6,381 nt of DNA from a bacterium (GTDB lineage: Bacteria; Babelota; Babeliae; Babelales; CAIQNR01). A program made the position numbers and the translations under genes. The notes below the pieces were generated by a model that was not told the DNA's origin, did no database searches, and saw nothing but the letters and a program-made list of their open reading frames with translations. This document shows, piece by piece, positions 1-6,183 of this stretch; within the stretch, counting starts at the first letter, position 1, and each line of letters starts with the position of its first letter. The stretch is taken from positions 1-6,381 of the forward strand of contig CANNBR010000051.1 of NCBI GenBank assembly GCA_947502805.1, read 5' to 3'.

Positions 1-118
1 TATAATAAAAAAACTTAATACTTCAGATGATTATATGCTTAGAGCTCATCAGATAAGCATATAATAAAAAAACTTAATACTTCAGATGATTATATGCTTA
101 GAGCTCATCAGATAAGCA
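1..118. repeat. Two exact copies of a 59-bp non-coding tandem repeat
   Basis: Positions 1-59 and 60-118 are identical. Similarity stops at 119, so this is the right end of an array that probably extends beyond the window. The period is not a multiple of three and both strands carry stops, so it is not coding. Each copy begins with TATAAT. A perfect 12-bp inverted repeat spans the junction: ATTATATGCTTA at 30-41 pairs with TAAGCATATAAT at 54-65, leaving a 12-nt loop. In the last copy only six base pairs of that dyad survive. There is no spacer between copies, so it is not a CRISPR array. Function is unknown. It lies directly upstream of the GNAT gene. Confidence 0.95.
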
Positions 119-157
119 CTTATTCAGCAATTATTGAACCTTAAAATGGATAATCAA

Positions 158-715
158 ATGAAAAAGAAATTATTATTAAAAATAACGGTCATTATTAGTT
201 TATTACTAACAACTGCCTATTCATATTCCATGGAAGAGCGAATGGCAGCACATTATGCAAGACCATCAGAAGATATACCAACCTTACCCCTGCAAACATT
301 GACCCTTCTCAATAGTCAAGAAATAACACTCAGTATTGTTCACAATCCTACTCACTATAGAATGCCGAAAAAATCTTTAGAGCAAGAAATTAGCTTACTC
401 AAAAAAGTTCTTTATCGAGGCGCTCATACAGGCATGGAAGATAATTTTTGGGTAAGTGCCTACACGCCAAGAGAGGTTCTTGCTGGCACCGTTATTTACG
501 AAATGGATACTTCGGAACTTTATGTTCATTTTCTTGCCATAGACCCTGAATACCAAAAAAAGGGGATTGGAAGAGCTCTCATGAGCTTTCTAGAAAAAAC
601 ACCTGATTGCAAAACTATACAACTAGATTCACTTAAAAGCTCTGAAGAATTCTATAAAAAATTGGGGTATAGGCAAGAGAAAGAAAATGGTTCTTTCAAA
701 AAAAATATCAGCTAA
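158..715 (+). CDS. Exported GNAT-fold N-acetyltransferase-like protein
   Basis: The 185-residue product has a Sec-type signal peptide (residues 1-24): lysines after the start, a hydrophobic core and a small-residue region ending SYS before MEERM. The C-terminal half matches the GNAT acetyltransferase fold. A beta strand ending LAIDPEY leads into the acetyl-CoA pyrophosphate loop QKKGIG (133-138), followed by a helix and the motif-B-like segment EEFYKKLGY (163-171). The substrate is not readable from sequence. The ATG at 158 was chosen because it places MKKK at the front of the signal peptide. An in-frame ATG at 146 and a TTG at 134 are possible, and none has a clear Shine-Dalgarno. The stop is 5 bp from the stop of the convergent transporter gene. 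A GNAT enzyme outside the cytoplasm would lack an obvious acetyl-CoA supply unless it acts in a host cell, so an effector role is possible but inferred. Confidence 0.8.
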   Translation: MKKKLLLKITVIISLLLTTAYSYSMEERMAAHYARPSEDIPTLPLQTLTLLNSQEITLSIVHNPTHYRMPKKSLEQEISLLKKVLYRGAHTGMEDNFWVSAYTPREVLAGTVIYEMDTSELYVHFLAIDPEYQKKGIGRALMSFLEKTPDCKTIQLDSLKSSEEFYKKLGYRQEKENGSFKKNIS

Positions 716-720
716 TTATC

Positions 721-2304
721 TCATAGCAATGCTTGGAAAACCATACACAAAGAATTTGCTGCAAACATACCTGAACACAATGGTTCATAGTCAACTTCTT
801 TGCCGATAAGCGAAGAAGAAAGACCACCAAGAACAAGACCAAGAGTCAATGAAAGTGGCATCAAAAGACCACCCAGAACAAGCATTGGATTAAATCCAAA
901 CTTTTTCAAAATAAGACCATACACCGCTCCACAGGCAAGTACATAATAATTAAAGCTTGCTGCACTTACCAACAAAGCACGCCCTTGCGCACGTTCTGCA
1001 AACAATGTTTCTGAGCCCAATTCAAAATGAGTAACAAGAACCCACATAACTACACCAACCGTGAGCGAACAGACGATAATACCGAGCACTTGATAACGGG
1101 TAATTTTCCCTTGATCTAACCCTGCAAGCATGCCCGCTTTTTTGCCAAAAAGTGCATCGGTCGCTACCCCTCCACATGCCTCTACAAACGTTGCCAGAAT
1201 AGTAATCTGTAATGGATCAAGCCCAAAAATAATAATTCCGGGAACCATTACAAAGGTAGCAAATCTCCCTAAGGGAGCAAGGCCAACACGACCTGCAAAA
1301 ACTGCAATCTGATAAGCACAAATCATTGAAAAAACGGTAATATACAGTTGAGATAAAAAAGAAAATTTAAACCACCAAAACATTACTGCAACCAATGCAA
1401 AAACAGGAACTGCTGTATACATCAAGGTCGCATCAGTTGCTACCTTAGTATCTTTTTTTACCATTTTTTTAATAAATTCAAACAACTGTTTTGGCATAGT
1501 AAGAAGGCTGGAAACCGCTCCTATTACTATCATCCCACTACAAAAAGCAAACAAAAAATCAGATAGTGAAATTGTAGGAAACCACCATTTATTAATAAGA
1601 TCAACAATGAAAATTTTGCTTAGTGTGCCTACAAGCAAAGGAACAGTTATCATACTGCCTGCAATAAATCCAATCGCCCATAACATCGGCATAAGACCCA
1701 TAGTAAATTGAACTGCAGGAAGCGAAATCCATCCTATTTTATAAGAAGGAGTAAGTGTCACTATTGCAGGAATACACCGTACTTGAAACCAGTAAGTTCC
1801 CTGCGCAAGGCAATACGCTACTGTTGCCGTAAAACCACCTATTAATTGCCGAAGACTACTTTTACTATCAAGAGCGCTTGTAATTTTATACACCAACACA
1901 CCAACAGGAAAAACCAGTTGCTGCTCTTGCAAAAGTGTTCGAGCAGTCAATGATGCAACCCACAAACCTAAAACTCCCGCTGCGCATGCAATAAGAGCAA
2001 TAGATCCAATAAAAGAAAATGGTGTAGTAATCCATTCTTGGAAAAAAGGCTTATTTAAAAAATAGATCGTAGGAAATGAAAATCCAAATGCAGTTGCCAT
2101 AATGCCACCTAAAGAGCCTGCAACTGCTGAGTATATAATTTTTTCTGAAGTAAATGAACGAAAAAAACGTGCTAAAAAAACTCCAAACAATGCGAGTGTC
2201 GGCCCCATCCACGGGCCAATGGGAGTTGCCATAGCAATATAGGTTAAAACACTTGTAGAAAAAATTGAAAAAATAATTGCACATAAAACAGTAGCTATAG
2301 ACAT
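721..2304 (-). CDS. OPT family oligopeptide transporter (OPT/YSL-like)
   Basis: This 527-residue protein is hydrophobic along almost its whole length, with more than a dozen likely membrane helices, so it sits in the inner membrane. Several segments resemble the oligopeptide transporter superfamily: QQLVFPVGVLVYK (129-140) like the family's L-FP-G helix, GGVATDALFGKKAGMLAGL (378-396) like the conserved D-KTG-LLG region, and NPMLVLGGLLMPLSLTLG (472-489) like the PLSL-P-FLGG helix. The end, SGMFAANSLCMVFQALL, resembles the family's last helix. OPT proteins import peptides or metal chelates, typically with protons. The substrate here is not determinable, but peptide uptake would suit a scavenging, host-dependent cell. 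The length is slightly short for bacterial OPT proteins, yet both ends look complete. Translation starts at ATG with only a weak upstream AGATG. The 126-bp gap to the next upstream gene suggests its own transcript. Confidence 0.82.
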   Translation of the reverse strand: MSIATVLCAIIFSIFSTSVLTYIAMATPIGPWMGPTLALFGVFLARFFRSFTSEKIIYSAVAGSLGGIMATAFGFSFPTIYFLNKPFFQEWITTPFSFIGSIALIACAAGVLGLWVASLTARTLLQEQQLVFPVGVLVYKITSALDSKSSLRQLIGGFTATVAYCLAQGTYWFQVRCIPAIVTLTPSYKIGWISLPAVQFTMGLMPMLWAIGFIAGSMITVPLLVGTLSKIFIVDLINKWWFPTISLSDFLFAFCSGMIVIGAVSSLLTMPKQLFEFIKKMVKKDTKVATDATLMYTAVPVFALVAVMFWWFKFSFLSQLYITVFSMICAYQIAVFAGRVGLAPLGRFATFVMVPGIIIFGLDPLQITILATFVEACGGVATDALFGKKAGMLAGLDQGKITRYQVLGIIVCSLTVGVVMWVLVTHFELGSETLFAERAQGRALLVSAASFNYYVLACGAVYGLILKKFGFNPMLVLGGLLMPLSLTLGLVLGGLSSSLIGKEVDYEPLCSGMFAANSLCMVFQALL

Positions 2305-2430
2305 AGTTTCATCTTTTAAAGTAAGGCGAACACACTAGATGTAACACTCTATCAGAAAGATAAAGGGAGAAAAAGTTAAGCATGTTGTTTTTTTATGTTT
2401 TAAATCAGATTTATTTTGCTCATAATCAAT

Positions 2431-3612
2431 TTATTTCTGCAAAGCATTAATTTGATTTTTTAAATGTGTAATTTTTTTCGAAAGAGATAATCTCTTCGCT
2501 TTAACGTTAAAACATTTTTTTATACTTTCTGATGATAAAGACTTAAAATCATCTTCGATATCTTCAAGAACCTTTTTATATCCATCAAGCAATAATGGCA
2601 TTTTTTTAAGTTTTAGCAGAGCTGACATAGATGTGATCTTACTTTCCATTATTCCCATTCTACTTGATGCCGCAATACAGCCAGTTAATTGATCATCTTT
2701 TTGATCTAAACTGCTATCAATAATTTGATCAATTAAATAATCAATTTCTGATCCTTGAAATGAATCTTCATCACTCAAAGAATTACTTTTCAAAGAATTT
2801 ATTATGTCAGAAATAGATTTGTCTAAATAATTGCCTGTAGAGGACGATTCTTTAGACAAATTATTTTGAAGATTCGCCAATGCCTGCATAGTTAACCTAT
2901 CTTGCTGTGCCATTGATTTTTCATAATTAACTTTAAATGCAAATTTCATTGCACCTTGCTTAAGTGATTGTAATTCTTTAAAAAGATTCTGATATTGAGC
3001 GCTTGCTAAAGAATTTCTTTTAGTAATTCCTGCTTGTATTGCTCCTTGAAATGAATCTTCTGCTTTTCTCACTGCACTCAAAACACCCATTAATGCCTTA
3101 CCTAGAGGAGAGCTTTTCACTGCATCAGTCGCTGCGTCAGTAGCTGCGTCAGTAGCTGCATCAGTCGCTGCATTGACAATTAATGTCCCTAAATTCAAAC
3201 TTTTTATAAACTCCTGCGCTTTACCAATAAGAGTAGAAGTATTGGCCACCGCTTCTTCTTGTAACTTCTTTTTTTCCAACTCCTGTTCTTGTAATGCTAT
3301 TACAGAAGAAGGCTTAATCCCAGCATCAACAGGCACAACAATTGGATCAGTATGAATCGGTTTTACTGGAGGTTTCTCACCTGGCTTTAATTCACCTGGC
3401 TTTAGTGGATCAATTGGCCTTGGCTTTAATTCACCTGGCTTTGGTAGCTCAACTGGCTTTGGCCTTGGTGCGACTGGCCTTGGTGTGACTGGCTTTGATA
3501 GCTCAACTGGCTTTGATAGCTCAACTGGCTTTAGTCGCTCAATAAGAGGGAATGGCTCACCTGCTTGTACAAGCCCCATCCAAATAATAATCGTGTAGTG
3601 TAATAATCTCAT
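2431..3612 (-). CDS. Secreted KP-rich repeat protein with helical C-terminal region, unknown function
   Basis: I do not recognise a family. With the ATG at 3612 the product is 393 residues. Residues 1-17 form a signal peptide (MRLLHY, then a hydrophobic stretch ending VQA before GEPF). Residues 27-101 are a Lys-Pro-rich, presumably extended segment built from degenerate VELSKP, GELKP and PRP units. A charged helix follows (about 104-123), then four ATDA units (148-164), and then a largely helical, Ser/Lys/Gln-rich region to the end. There are only two cysteines, Cys312 and Cys367, which could form a disulfide after export. A longer frame opens at TTG 3693 and would add 27 hydrophobic residues. 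I prefer 3612 because it gives a normal signal peptide and has AAGGG 8 nt upstream. The KP segment recalls the TonB periplasmic linker, but no TonB C-terminal domain follows. Surface or periplasmic location is inferred. Confidence 0.75.
   Translation of the reverse strand: MRLLHYTIIIWMGLVQAGEPFPLIERLKPVELSKPVELSKPVTPRPVAPRPKPVELPKPGELKPRPIDPLKPGELKPGEKPPVKPIHTDPIVVPVDAGIKPSSVIALQEQELEKKKLQEEAVANTSTLIGKAQEFIKSLNLGTLIVNAATDAATDAATDAATDAVKSSPLGKALMGVLSAVRKAEDSFQGAIQAGITKRNSLASAQYQNLFKELQSLKQGAMKFAFKVNYEKSMAQQDRLTMQALANLQNNLSKESSSTGNYLDKSISDIINSLKSNSLSDEDSFQGSEIDYLIDQIIDSSLDQKDDQLTGCIAASSRMGIMESKITSMSALLKLKKMPLLLDGYKKVLEDIEDDFKSLSSESIKKCFNVKAKRLSLSKKITHLKNQINALQK
3122..3169 (-). repeat. Four 12-bp coding tandem repeats (ATDA units)
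   Basis: Four in-frame 12-bp units encode ATDA repeats in the secreted KP-rich protein. The outer two units are identical to each other, as are the inner two, and the two types differ at two positions. The 12-bp period keeps the reading frame when copy number changes. Confidence 0.9.
3358..3540 (-). repeat. Degenerate Lys-Pro coding repeats
   Basis: This is a set of imperfect 15-18-bp units encoding KPVELS, KPGEL and PRPVA-type segments. The clearest are two exact 18-bp units at 3491-3508 and 3509-3526, followed by a diverged third at 3527-3544. The units are mixed and partly decayed, unlike the homogeneous 24-bp array at 4657-4860. Confidence 0.8.
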
Positions 3613-3759
3613 CAGTCCTGCCCTTTTTTTCCCGGATCCCCTTAACCCTTGAAATAATAAGATTACAGGATACAAAAAGAAAAACGCAATCAACTAAACG
3701 ATTCCACACTCATTTTAAAAAAATATAAGGCAAAAAATAGAATTAGCTCACTGCAAAAA

Positions 3760-4092
3760 TCAGGACAGAACTTTGCCAGCCAAAAAATGAAGATGTATAT
3801 GAAACACAACTTGCCCAACCGTTGCTCCATTATTACTAATAAGCCTAAACTCACGAGCATTTGGATCTTGCTGAGATAATTCTTGCGCCATCATAAGCAG
3901 AGATCCTGCCAACTGATGATCATCAGGCGTTAAATAACTAATATCGGGAACATGTTTTTTTGGAATGATAAGATAATGGAGAGGAGCACGAGGATTGATA
4001 TCCTTAATCACGATAACTTCAGCATTTTCAGCTACCACCTGTGCAGGTATATCGCCCGCGATGATTTTACAAAACACACAGTCGCTTTTCAT
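3760..4092 (-). CDS. HIT family hydrolase (HINT/PKCI-like)
   Basis: This is a complete 110-residue histidine-triad protein, the usual length for the bacterial HINT branch. It opens with CVFCKIIAGDIPA: Cys5 and Cys8 form the CxxC zinc site found in many members. The middle carries PLHYLIIPKKHVPD (37-50). The triad itself is HIHLHFL (98-104), where by homology His100, the middle histidine, attacks the phosphorus. Family members hydrolyse purine nucleoside phosphoramidates such as AMP-lysine or aminoacyl-AMP adducts, in the cytoplasm. The position after the triad reads AGK rather than the common GGR, a mild variation. The ATG is fixed by the conserved N-terminus, and AGGAG lies 11 nt upstream, a little far. 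The start codon is only 41 nt past the tRNA-Leu 3' end on the same strand, so the two may share a transcript. Confidence 0.95.
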   Translation of the reverse strand: MKSDCVFCKIIAGDIPAQVVAENAEVIVIKDINPRAPLHYLIIPKKHVPDISYLTPDDHQLAGSLLMMAQELSQQDPNAREFRLISNNGATVGQVVFHIHLHFLAGKVLS

Positions 4093-4133
4093 CGTTTTCT
4101 ACTCTCCTAGAATTGATGGGTATGCTATTCAGA

Positions 4134-4220
4134 TGGTGCCGAGAGCCGGACTCGAACCGGCAAGGTATTACTACCGCGGGATTTTGAGTCCCGTGCGTCT
4201 ACCAATTTCGCCATCCCGGC
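4134..4220 (-). tRNA. tRNA-Leu(CAA), CCA encoded
   Basis: This is an 87-nt class II tRNA. The acceptor stem GCCGGGA pairs with TCTCGGC (one G-U), followed by A73 and an encoded CCA. The anticodon stem CGGGA/TCCCG encloses loop CTCAAAA, giving anticodon CAA for UUG codons. The long variable arm and A73 are both typical of leucine tRNAs. The T-loop TTCGAGT is standard. Confidence 0.97.
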
Positions 4221-4239
4221 GTACAAAAGAATAGGTAAA

Positions 4240-4268
4240 AGAGTAATGAATAACAGGCAATCCGTCAA
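4240..4268 (-). promoter_or_regulatory. Candidate sigma-70 promoter for tRNA-Leu (and possibly HIT)
   Basis: On the minus strand TTGACG at 4268-4263 (five of six matches to the -35 consensus) is followed after exactly 17 nt by TACTCT at 4245-4240, a poor -10. Transcription would start near 4233, about 13 nt before the mature tRNA 5' end. The position between a stop codon and a tRNA supports it. The weak -10 leaves it unproven. Confidence 0.45.
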
Positions 4269-4280
4269 ACAAAAATCTTT

Positions 4281-5468
4281 CTATCCATACAGTTCATTAT
4301 CATTTTTAATAGCATCTAACTGAACAATAGCATAGGCAACTGAAAACTCTAATGCCATAGCAACTAATTGAGCCGCATAAGGGTCACTCAATGAGTTGCT
4401 ATTTTTAGTATAAGCAGGCGTAAAAACGTTCAAATAGGTAAAAGAAAATGCATTCGCAGCTTTAGCCTCACCAGCAAGAAGTTTTAATTCCCAATAGCGC
4501 GTAGGCACGTAGGCTGCCCACATTTCGTATTCGGAATAAAAAACATCCGACTGTGTATACGTTTTTCTAAAAGCCTCAAGCGATGCTGTTAGATCAAAAG
4601 AAGAAGAGCTTAATTGACTGTCCCCAAAGTTTTTCAGAATAAAAGAGTGAGCAGGCACTACTGGCGGAGTAACTGGTGGCACTACTGGCGGAGTAACTAG
4701 TGGCACTACTGGCGGAGTAACTGGTGGCACTACTGGCGGAGTAACTGGTGGCACTACTGGCGGAGTAACTAGTGGCACTACTGGCGGAGTAACTAGTGGC
4801 ACTACTGGCGGAGTAACTAGTGGCACTACTGGCGGAGTAACTAGTGGCACTACTGGCGAAACAACAATTTGATTCTTAAAAGAAATTATTTTTTGGGCAA
4901 ACGCAGTAATTTCAGCATAAACGTCTCTCAAAGAATAAGAAAATGGCTTTTTAAACCCTTTTTGAGCCGTCTTTGGAAAATCCATACAAAGAGAAAACGC
5001 TGCCATATAATCAGTCGCATGAGTAAGTATTGATTGAGAAAGCTTGCTTGCTACAACCTCATTTACATCTTTTGCGCCAAGAACAAAAAGATCTACATTA
5101 AAAATATTTACCTTATTAATAAATGTCAGAAAAATTTTTCCAAAATTATAGTAATCATAAAGCTCATCGCCTGAACCATAAATCTTTGTGTATTTAATAA
5201 AAAGACGATTATATTCAGCTATTTGATCCGATGTCAGAGTGTTAGGATTCTTTTTATTGGTTGTATTAATTCCCGAAAACCAATTGAAAAATGGCAAAAT
5301 AATCAAGTTCATTTTTTTTTCAGAAGCATCTGCTAACAATTGCCCTGATAAATCATTAAGCTCGACGATCAAAATATCCAACTCCTGAGAAAGAACAGGA
5401 AGAGAAGCAGATGCCGTTATCCCAAAATGCCAAGAAAGCGCAACAAACATTACTAGTACTTTTTTCAT
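4281..5468 (-). CDS. Secreted protein with VVP[L/P]VTPP octapeptide array, unknown function
   Basis: I do not recognise a family. The 395-residue product begins with a clear signal peptide, MKKVLVMFVALSWHFGITASA, with likely cleavage after Ala21. Residues 22-200 are a mostly helical, Leu- and Tyr-rich region with the protein's single cysteine (Cys161). Residues 206-269 are eight uninterrupted octapeptides, VVPLVTPP or VVPPVTPP, likely an extended proline-rich linker. Residues 276-395 form a second helical region rich in aromatics and alanine. The layout suggests two globular domains held apart by a stiff spacer. The start is firm: AAGGAG sits 5 nt before the ATG. There is no lipobox, so the mature form is probably periplasmic or released. 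The 76-nt gap to the upstream YggU gene allows co-transcription, although the functions look unrelated. A role at the host interface is inference only. Confidence 0.85.
   Translation of the reverse strand: MKKVLVMFVALSWHFGITASASLPVLSQELDILIVELNDLSGQLLADASEKKMNLIILPFFNWFSGINTTNKKNPNTLTSDQIAEYNRLFIKYTKIYGSGDELYDYYNFGKIFLTFINKVNIFNVDLFVLGAKDVNEVVASKLSQSILTHATDYMAAFSLCMDFPKTAQKGFKKPFSYSLRDVYAEITAFAQKIISFKNQIVVSPVVPLVTPPVVPLVTPPVVPLVTPPVVPLVTPPVVPPVTPPVVPPVTPPVVPLVTPPVVPPVTPPVVPAHSFILKNFGDSQLSSSSFDLTASLEAFRKTYTQSDVFYSEYEMWAAYVPTRYWELKLLAGEAKAANAFSFTYLNVFTPAYTKNSNSLSDPYAAQLVAMALEFSVAYAIVQLDAIKNDNELYG
4657..4860 (-). repeat. 24-bp coding tandem repeat, eight full units plus a half unit
   Basis: Eight back-to-back 24-bp units run from 4657 to 4848, with a partial ninth at 4849-4860. 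Plus-strand units read ACTACTGGCGGAGTAACT followed by AGTGGC or GGTGGC. The only difference among the eight units is that A or G, which makes codon CTA (Leu) or CCA (Pro). In protein order the units read L, L, L, L, P, P, L, P. The period of eight codons preserves frame, and the near-identity implies recent expansion or ongoing homogenisation. Confidence 0.97.
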
Positions 5469-5473
5469 ATATT

Positions 5474-5479
5474 CTCCTT
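5474..5479 (-). promoter_or_regulatory. Strong ribosome binding site AAGGAG
   Basis: On the minus strand AAGGAG lies 5 nt upstream of the ATG at 5468. It is the best Shine-Dalgarno in the window, it fixes the start of the octapeptide-repeat protein, and it suggests efficient translation. Confidence 0.8.
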
Positions 5480-5544
5480 TTAAAAAACAAAGTGCTTTTC
5501 ACCCTACTTAAATAAGAAATTATTCATCAAGAATCTAAGTGTTT

Positions 5545-5835
5545 TTAAACAAAAAGCTCCACCTGAATTGAAATATTCAAACAAGCACAAAGTTGCTCTA
5601 AACTAAGATCTGTATGAATTTTTATCTTTTTATTACGAATGATTTCACCTGTAATAATTTCAATATCATTTTGAGGAATTTTGAGAAGCTTTGCTAAGCC
5701 TTTTAGCAACTCTCTATTAGCCTGCCCTTTTTCAGGTGCACTTTTTAAATGACATTTAAGCTCACCATTTTTATCTCTAAAAAAGCCAAAGGAACCCGAA
5801 GAAGGTATTACTTTTACATCAAAAACCAATGCCAT
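5545..5835 (-). CDS. YggU/DUF167 family protein
   Basis: This 96-residue protein has the DUF167 (YggU) signature: a first strand FDVKVIPSSG, then LKCHLKSAPEKGQANRELL (26-44), then ITGEIIRNKKIKI (61-73), which lines up with the GQAN, helix and GE..R.K.I pattern of E. coli YggU. The family is small, cytoplasmic and widespread. Its biochemical role is not established. The frame stays open to ATG 6027, but that would run antisense through the tRNA-Ser gene. GGAG lies 8 nt before ATG 5835 and the family's N-terminus begins there, so 5835 is the real start. It is divergent from tRNA-Ser(GCU) across a 99-bp gap that must hold promoters for both. The neighbour downstream on the same strand is the secreted octapeptide-repeat gene. 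Confidence 0.9.
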   Translation of the reverse strand: MALVFDVKVIPSSGSFGFFRDKNGELKCHLKSAPEKGQANRELLKGLAKLLKIPQNDIEIITGEIIRNKKIKIHTDLSLEQLCACLNISIQVELFV

Positions 5836-5843
5836 AGCAACTA

Positions 5844-5847
5844 CTCC
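5844..5847 (-). promoter_or_regulatory. Ribosome binding site GGAG fixing the YggU start
   Basis: GGAG on the minus strand lies 8 nt before ATG 5835. It decides against the longer open frame, which would begin inside the tRNA-Ser gene. Confidence 0.65.
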
Positions 5848-5868
5848 ACATTTTATTAACGAGAAAAC

Positions 5869-5896
5869 TTGCATTAATAGGTGAATTCCGTATCCT
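5869..5896 (+). promoter_or_regulatory. Weak candidate promoter for the tRNA cluster
   Basis: TTGCAT (5869-5874) and TATCCT (5891-5896) are separated by 16 nt. Transcription would begin near 5903, about 30 nt before tRNA-Ser(GCU). A TATAAC at 5899-5904 is an alternative -10 but has no good -35 at the right distance. The elements are ordinary and may be chance in AT-rich DNA. Confidence 0.3.
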
Positions 5897-5934
5897 TTTA
5901 TAACCTTATCAACACTAAATGAAAACACAATAAG

Positions 5935-6026
5935 GGAGAGGTGGCTGAGCGGTCTAAAGCGCTTGCCTGCTAAGCAAGTTTCTGGCGGAAGCTGGATCAC
6001 GAGTTCGAATCTCGTCCTCTCCACCA
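5935..6026 (+). tRNA. tRNA-Ser(GCU), CCA encoded
   Basis: This is a 92-nt class II tRNA. The acceptor stem GGAGAGG pairs perfectly with CCTCTCC. The anticodon stem CTTGC/GCAAG encloses loop CTGCTAA, anticodon GCT at 5969-5971, reading AGC/AGU. A long variable arm follows and the T-loop is TTCGAAT. The discriminator is A73, where bacterial serine tRNAs usually have G73, and CCA is encoded. It is the first gene of a three-tRNA plus-strand cluster. Confidence 0.97.
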
Positions 6027-6050
6027 TTTATTTTCTACAAAATAAATGGT
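6023..6050 (+). other. 12-bp perfect hairpin that includes the tRNA-Ser(GCU) ACCA end
   Basis: ACCATTTATTTT at 6023-6034 is the exact reverse complement of AAAATAAATGGT at 6039-6050, with loop CTAC. The left arm starts with the discriminator base and the encoded CCA. In the precursor RNA the hairpin would stack directly on the acceptor stem. No U-run follows, so it does not look like an intrinsic terminator. A role in 3' processing is possible. Confidence 0.75.
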
Positions 6051-6106
6051 AGATCCCAACCGAAATGGTAAGAAAATTTGAAATAGCATGCTGTAAAAAA
6101 AGATAG

Positions 6107-6183
6107 GCGCCCATAGCTCAATTGGATAGAGCGTCAGACTACGGATCTGAAGGTTGTAGGTTCGACTCCTTCTGGGCGCACCA
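6107..6183 (+). tRNA. tRNA-Arg(ACG), CCA encoded
   Basis: This is a 77-nt tRNA. The acceptor stem GCGCCCA pairs perfectly with TGGGCGC, followed by A73 and an encoded CCA. The anticodon stem TCAGA/TCTGA encloses CTACGGA, anticodon ACG at 6141-6143. By known biology A34 is deaminated to inosine by TadA so that it reads CGU, CGC and CGA. It lies 80 nt after tRNA-Ser(GCU) with no clear promoter between them, so it is probably co-transcribed. Confidence 0.97.

Noticed and set aside
30..72. Intrinsic terminator from the 12-bp dyad
   Set aside because: On the plus strand the stem is followed by an A-run, and on the minus strand by mixed sequence, so neither strand offers a U-tract after the hairpin.
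1..118. CRISPR array
   Set aside because: The repeats are directly adjacent with no spacers, and the 59-bp unit is longer than normal CRISPR repeats.
1130..1312. Small plus-strand open frame inside the transporter gene
   Set aside because: It is antisense to a strongly supported membrane protein and has no start signal or recognisable domain.
2051..2284. 77-residue minus-strand frame overlapping the transporter start
   Set aside because: It lies in an alternative frame of the transporter gene, with a composition typical of a shadow of membrane-protein codons.
3173..3355. 60-residue plus-strand frame
   Set aside because: It is antisense to the secreted KP-rich gene with no independent evidence.
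2431..3612. TonB-like energy transducer
   Set aside because: The KP-rich stretch resembles the TonB linker, but the C-terminal region lacks a TonB domain and the N-terminus looks like a cleaved signal peptide rather than an anchor.
3995..4234. 79-residue plus-strand frame containing RAGLEPARYYYRGILSPVR
   Set aside because: This is the well-known false protein made by translating the complement of a tRNA gene, here tRNA-Leu.
5836..6027. Longer YggU start at 6027 (TRFELVIQLPP type N-terminus)
   Set aside because: The extension is antisense translation of tRNA-Ser(GCU), a common annotation artefact. The family N-terminus and a Shine-Dalgarno both support 5835.
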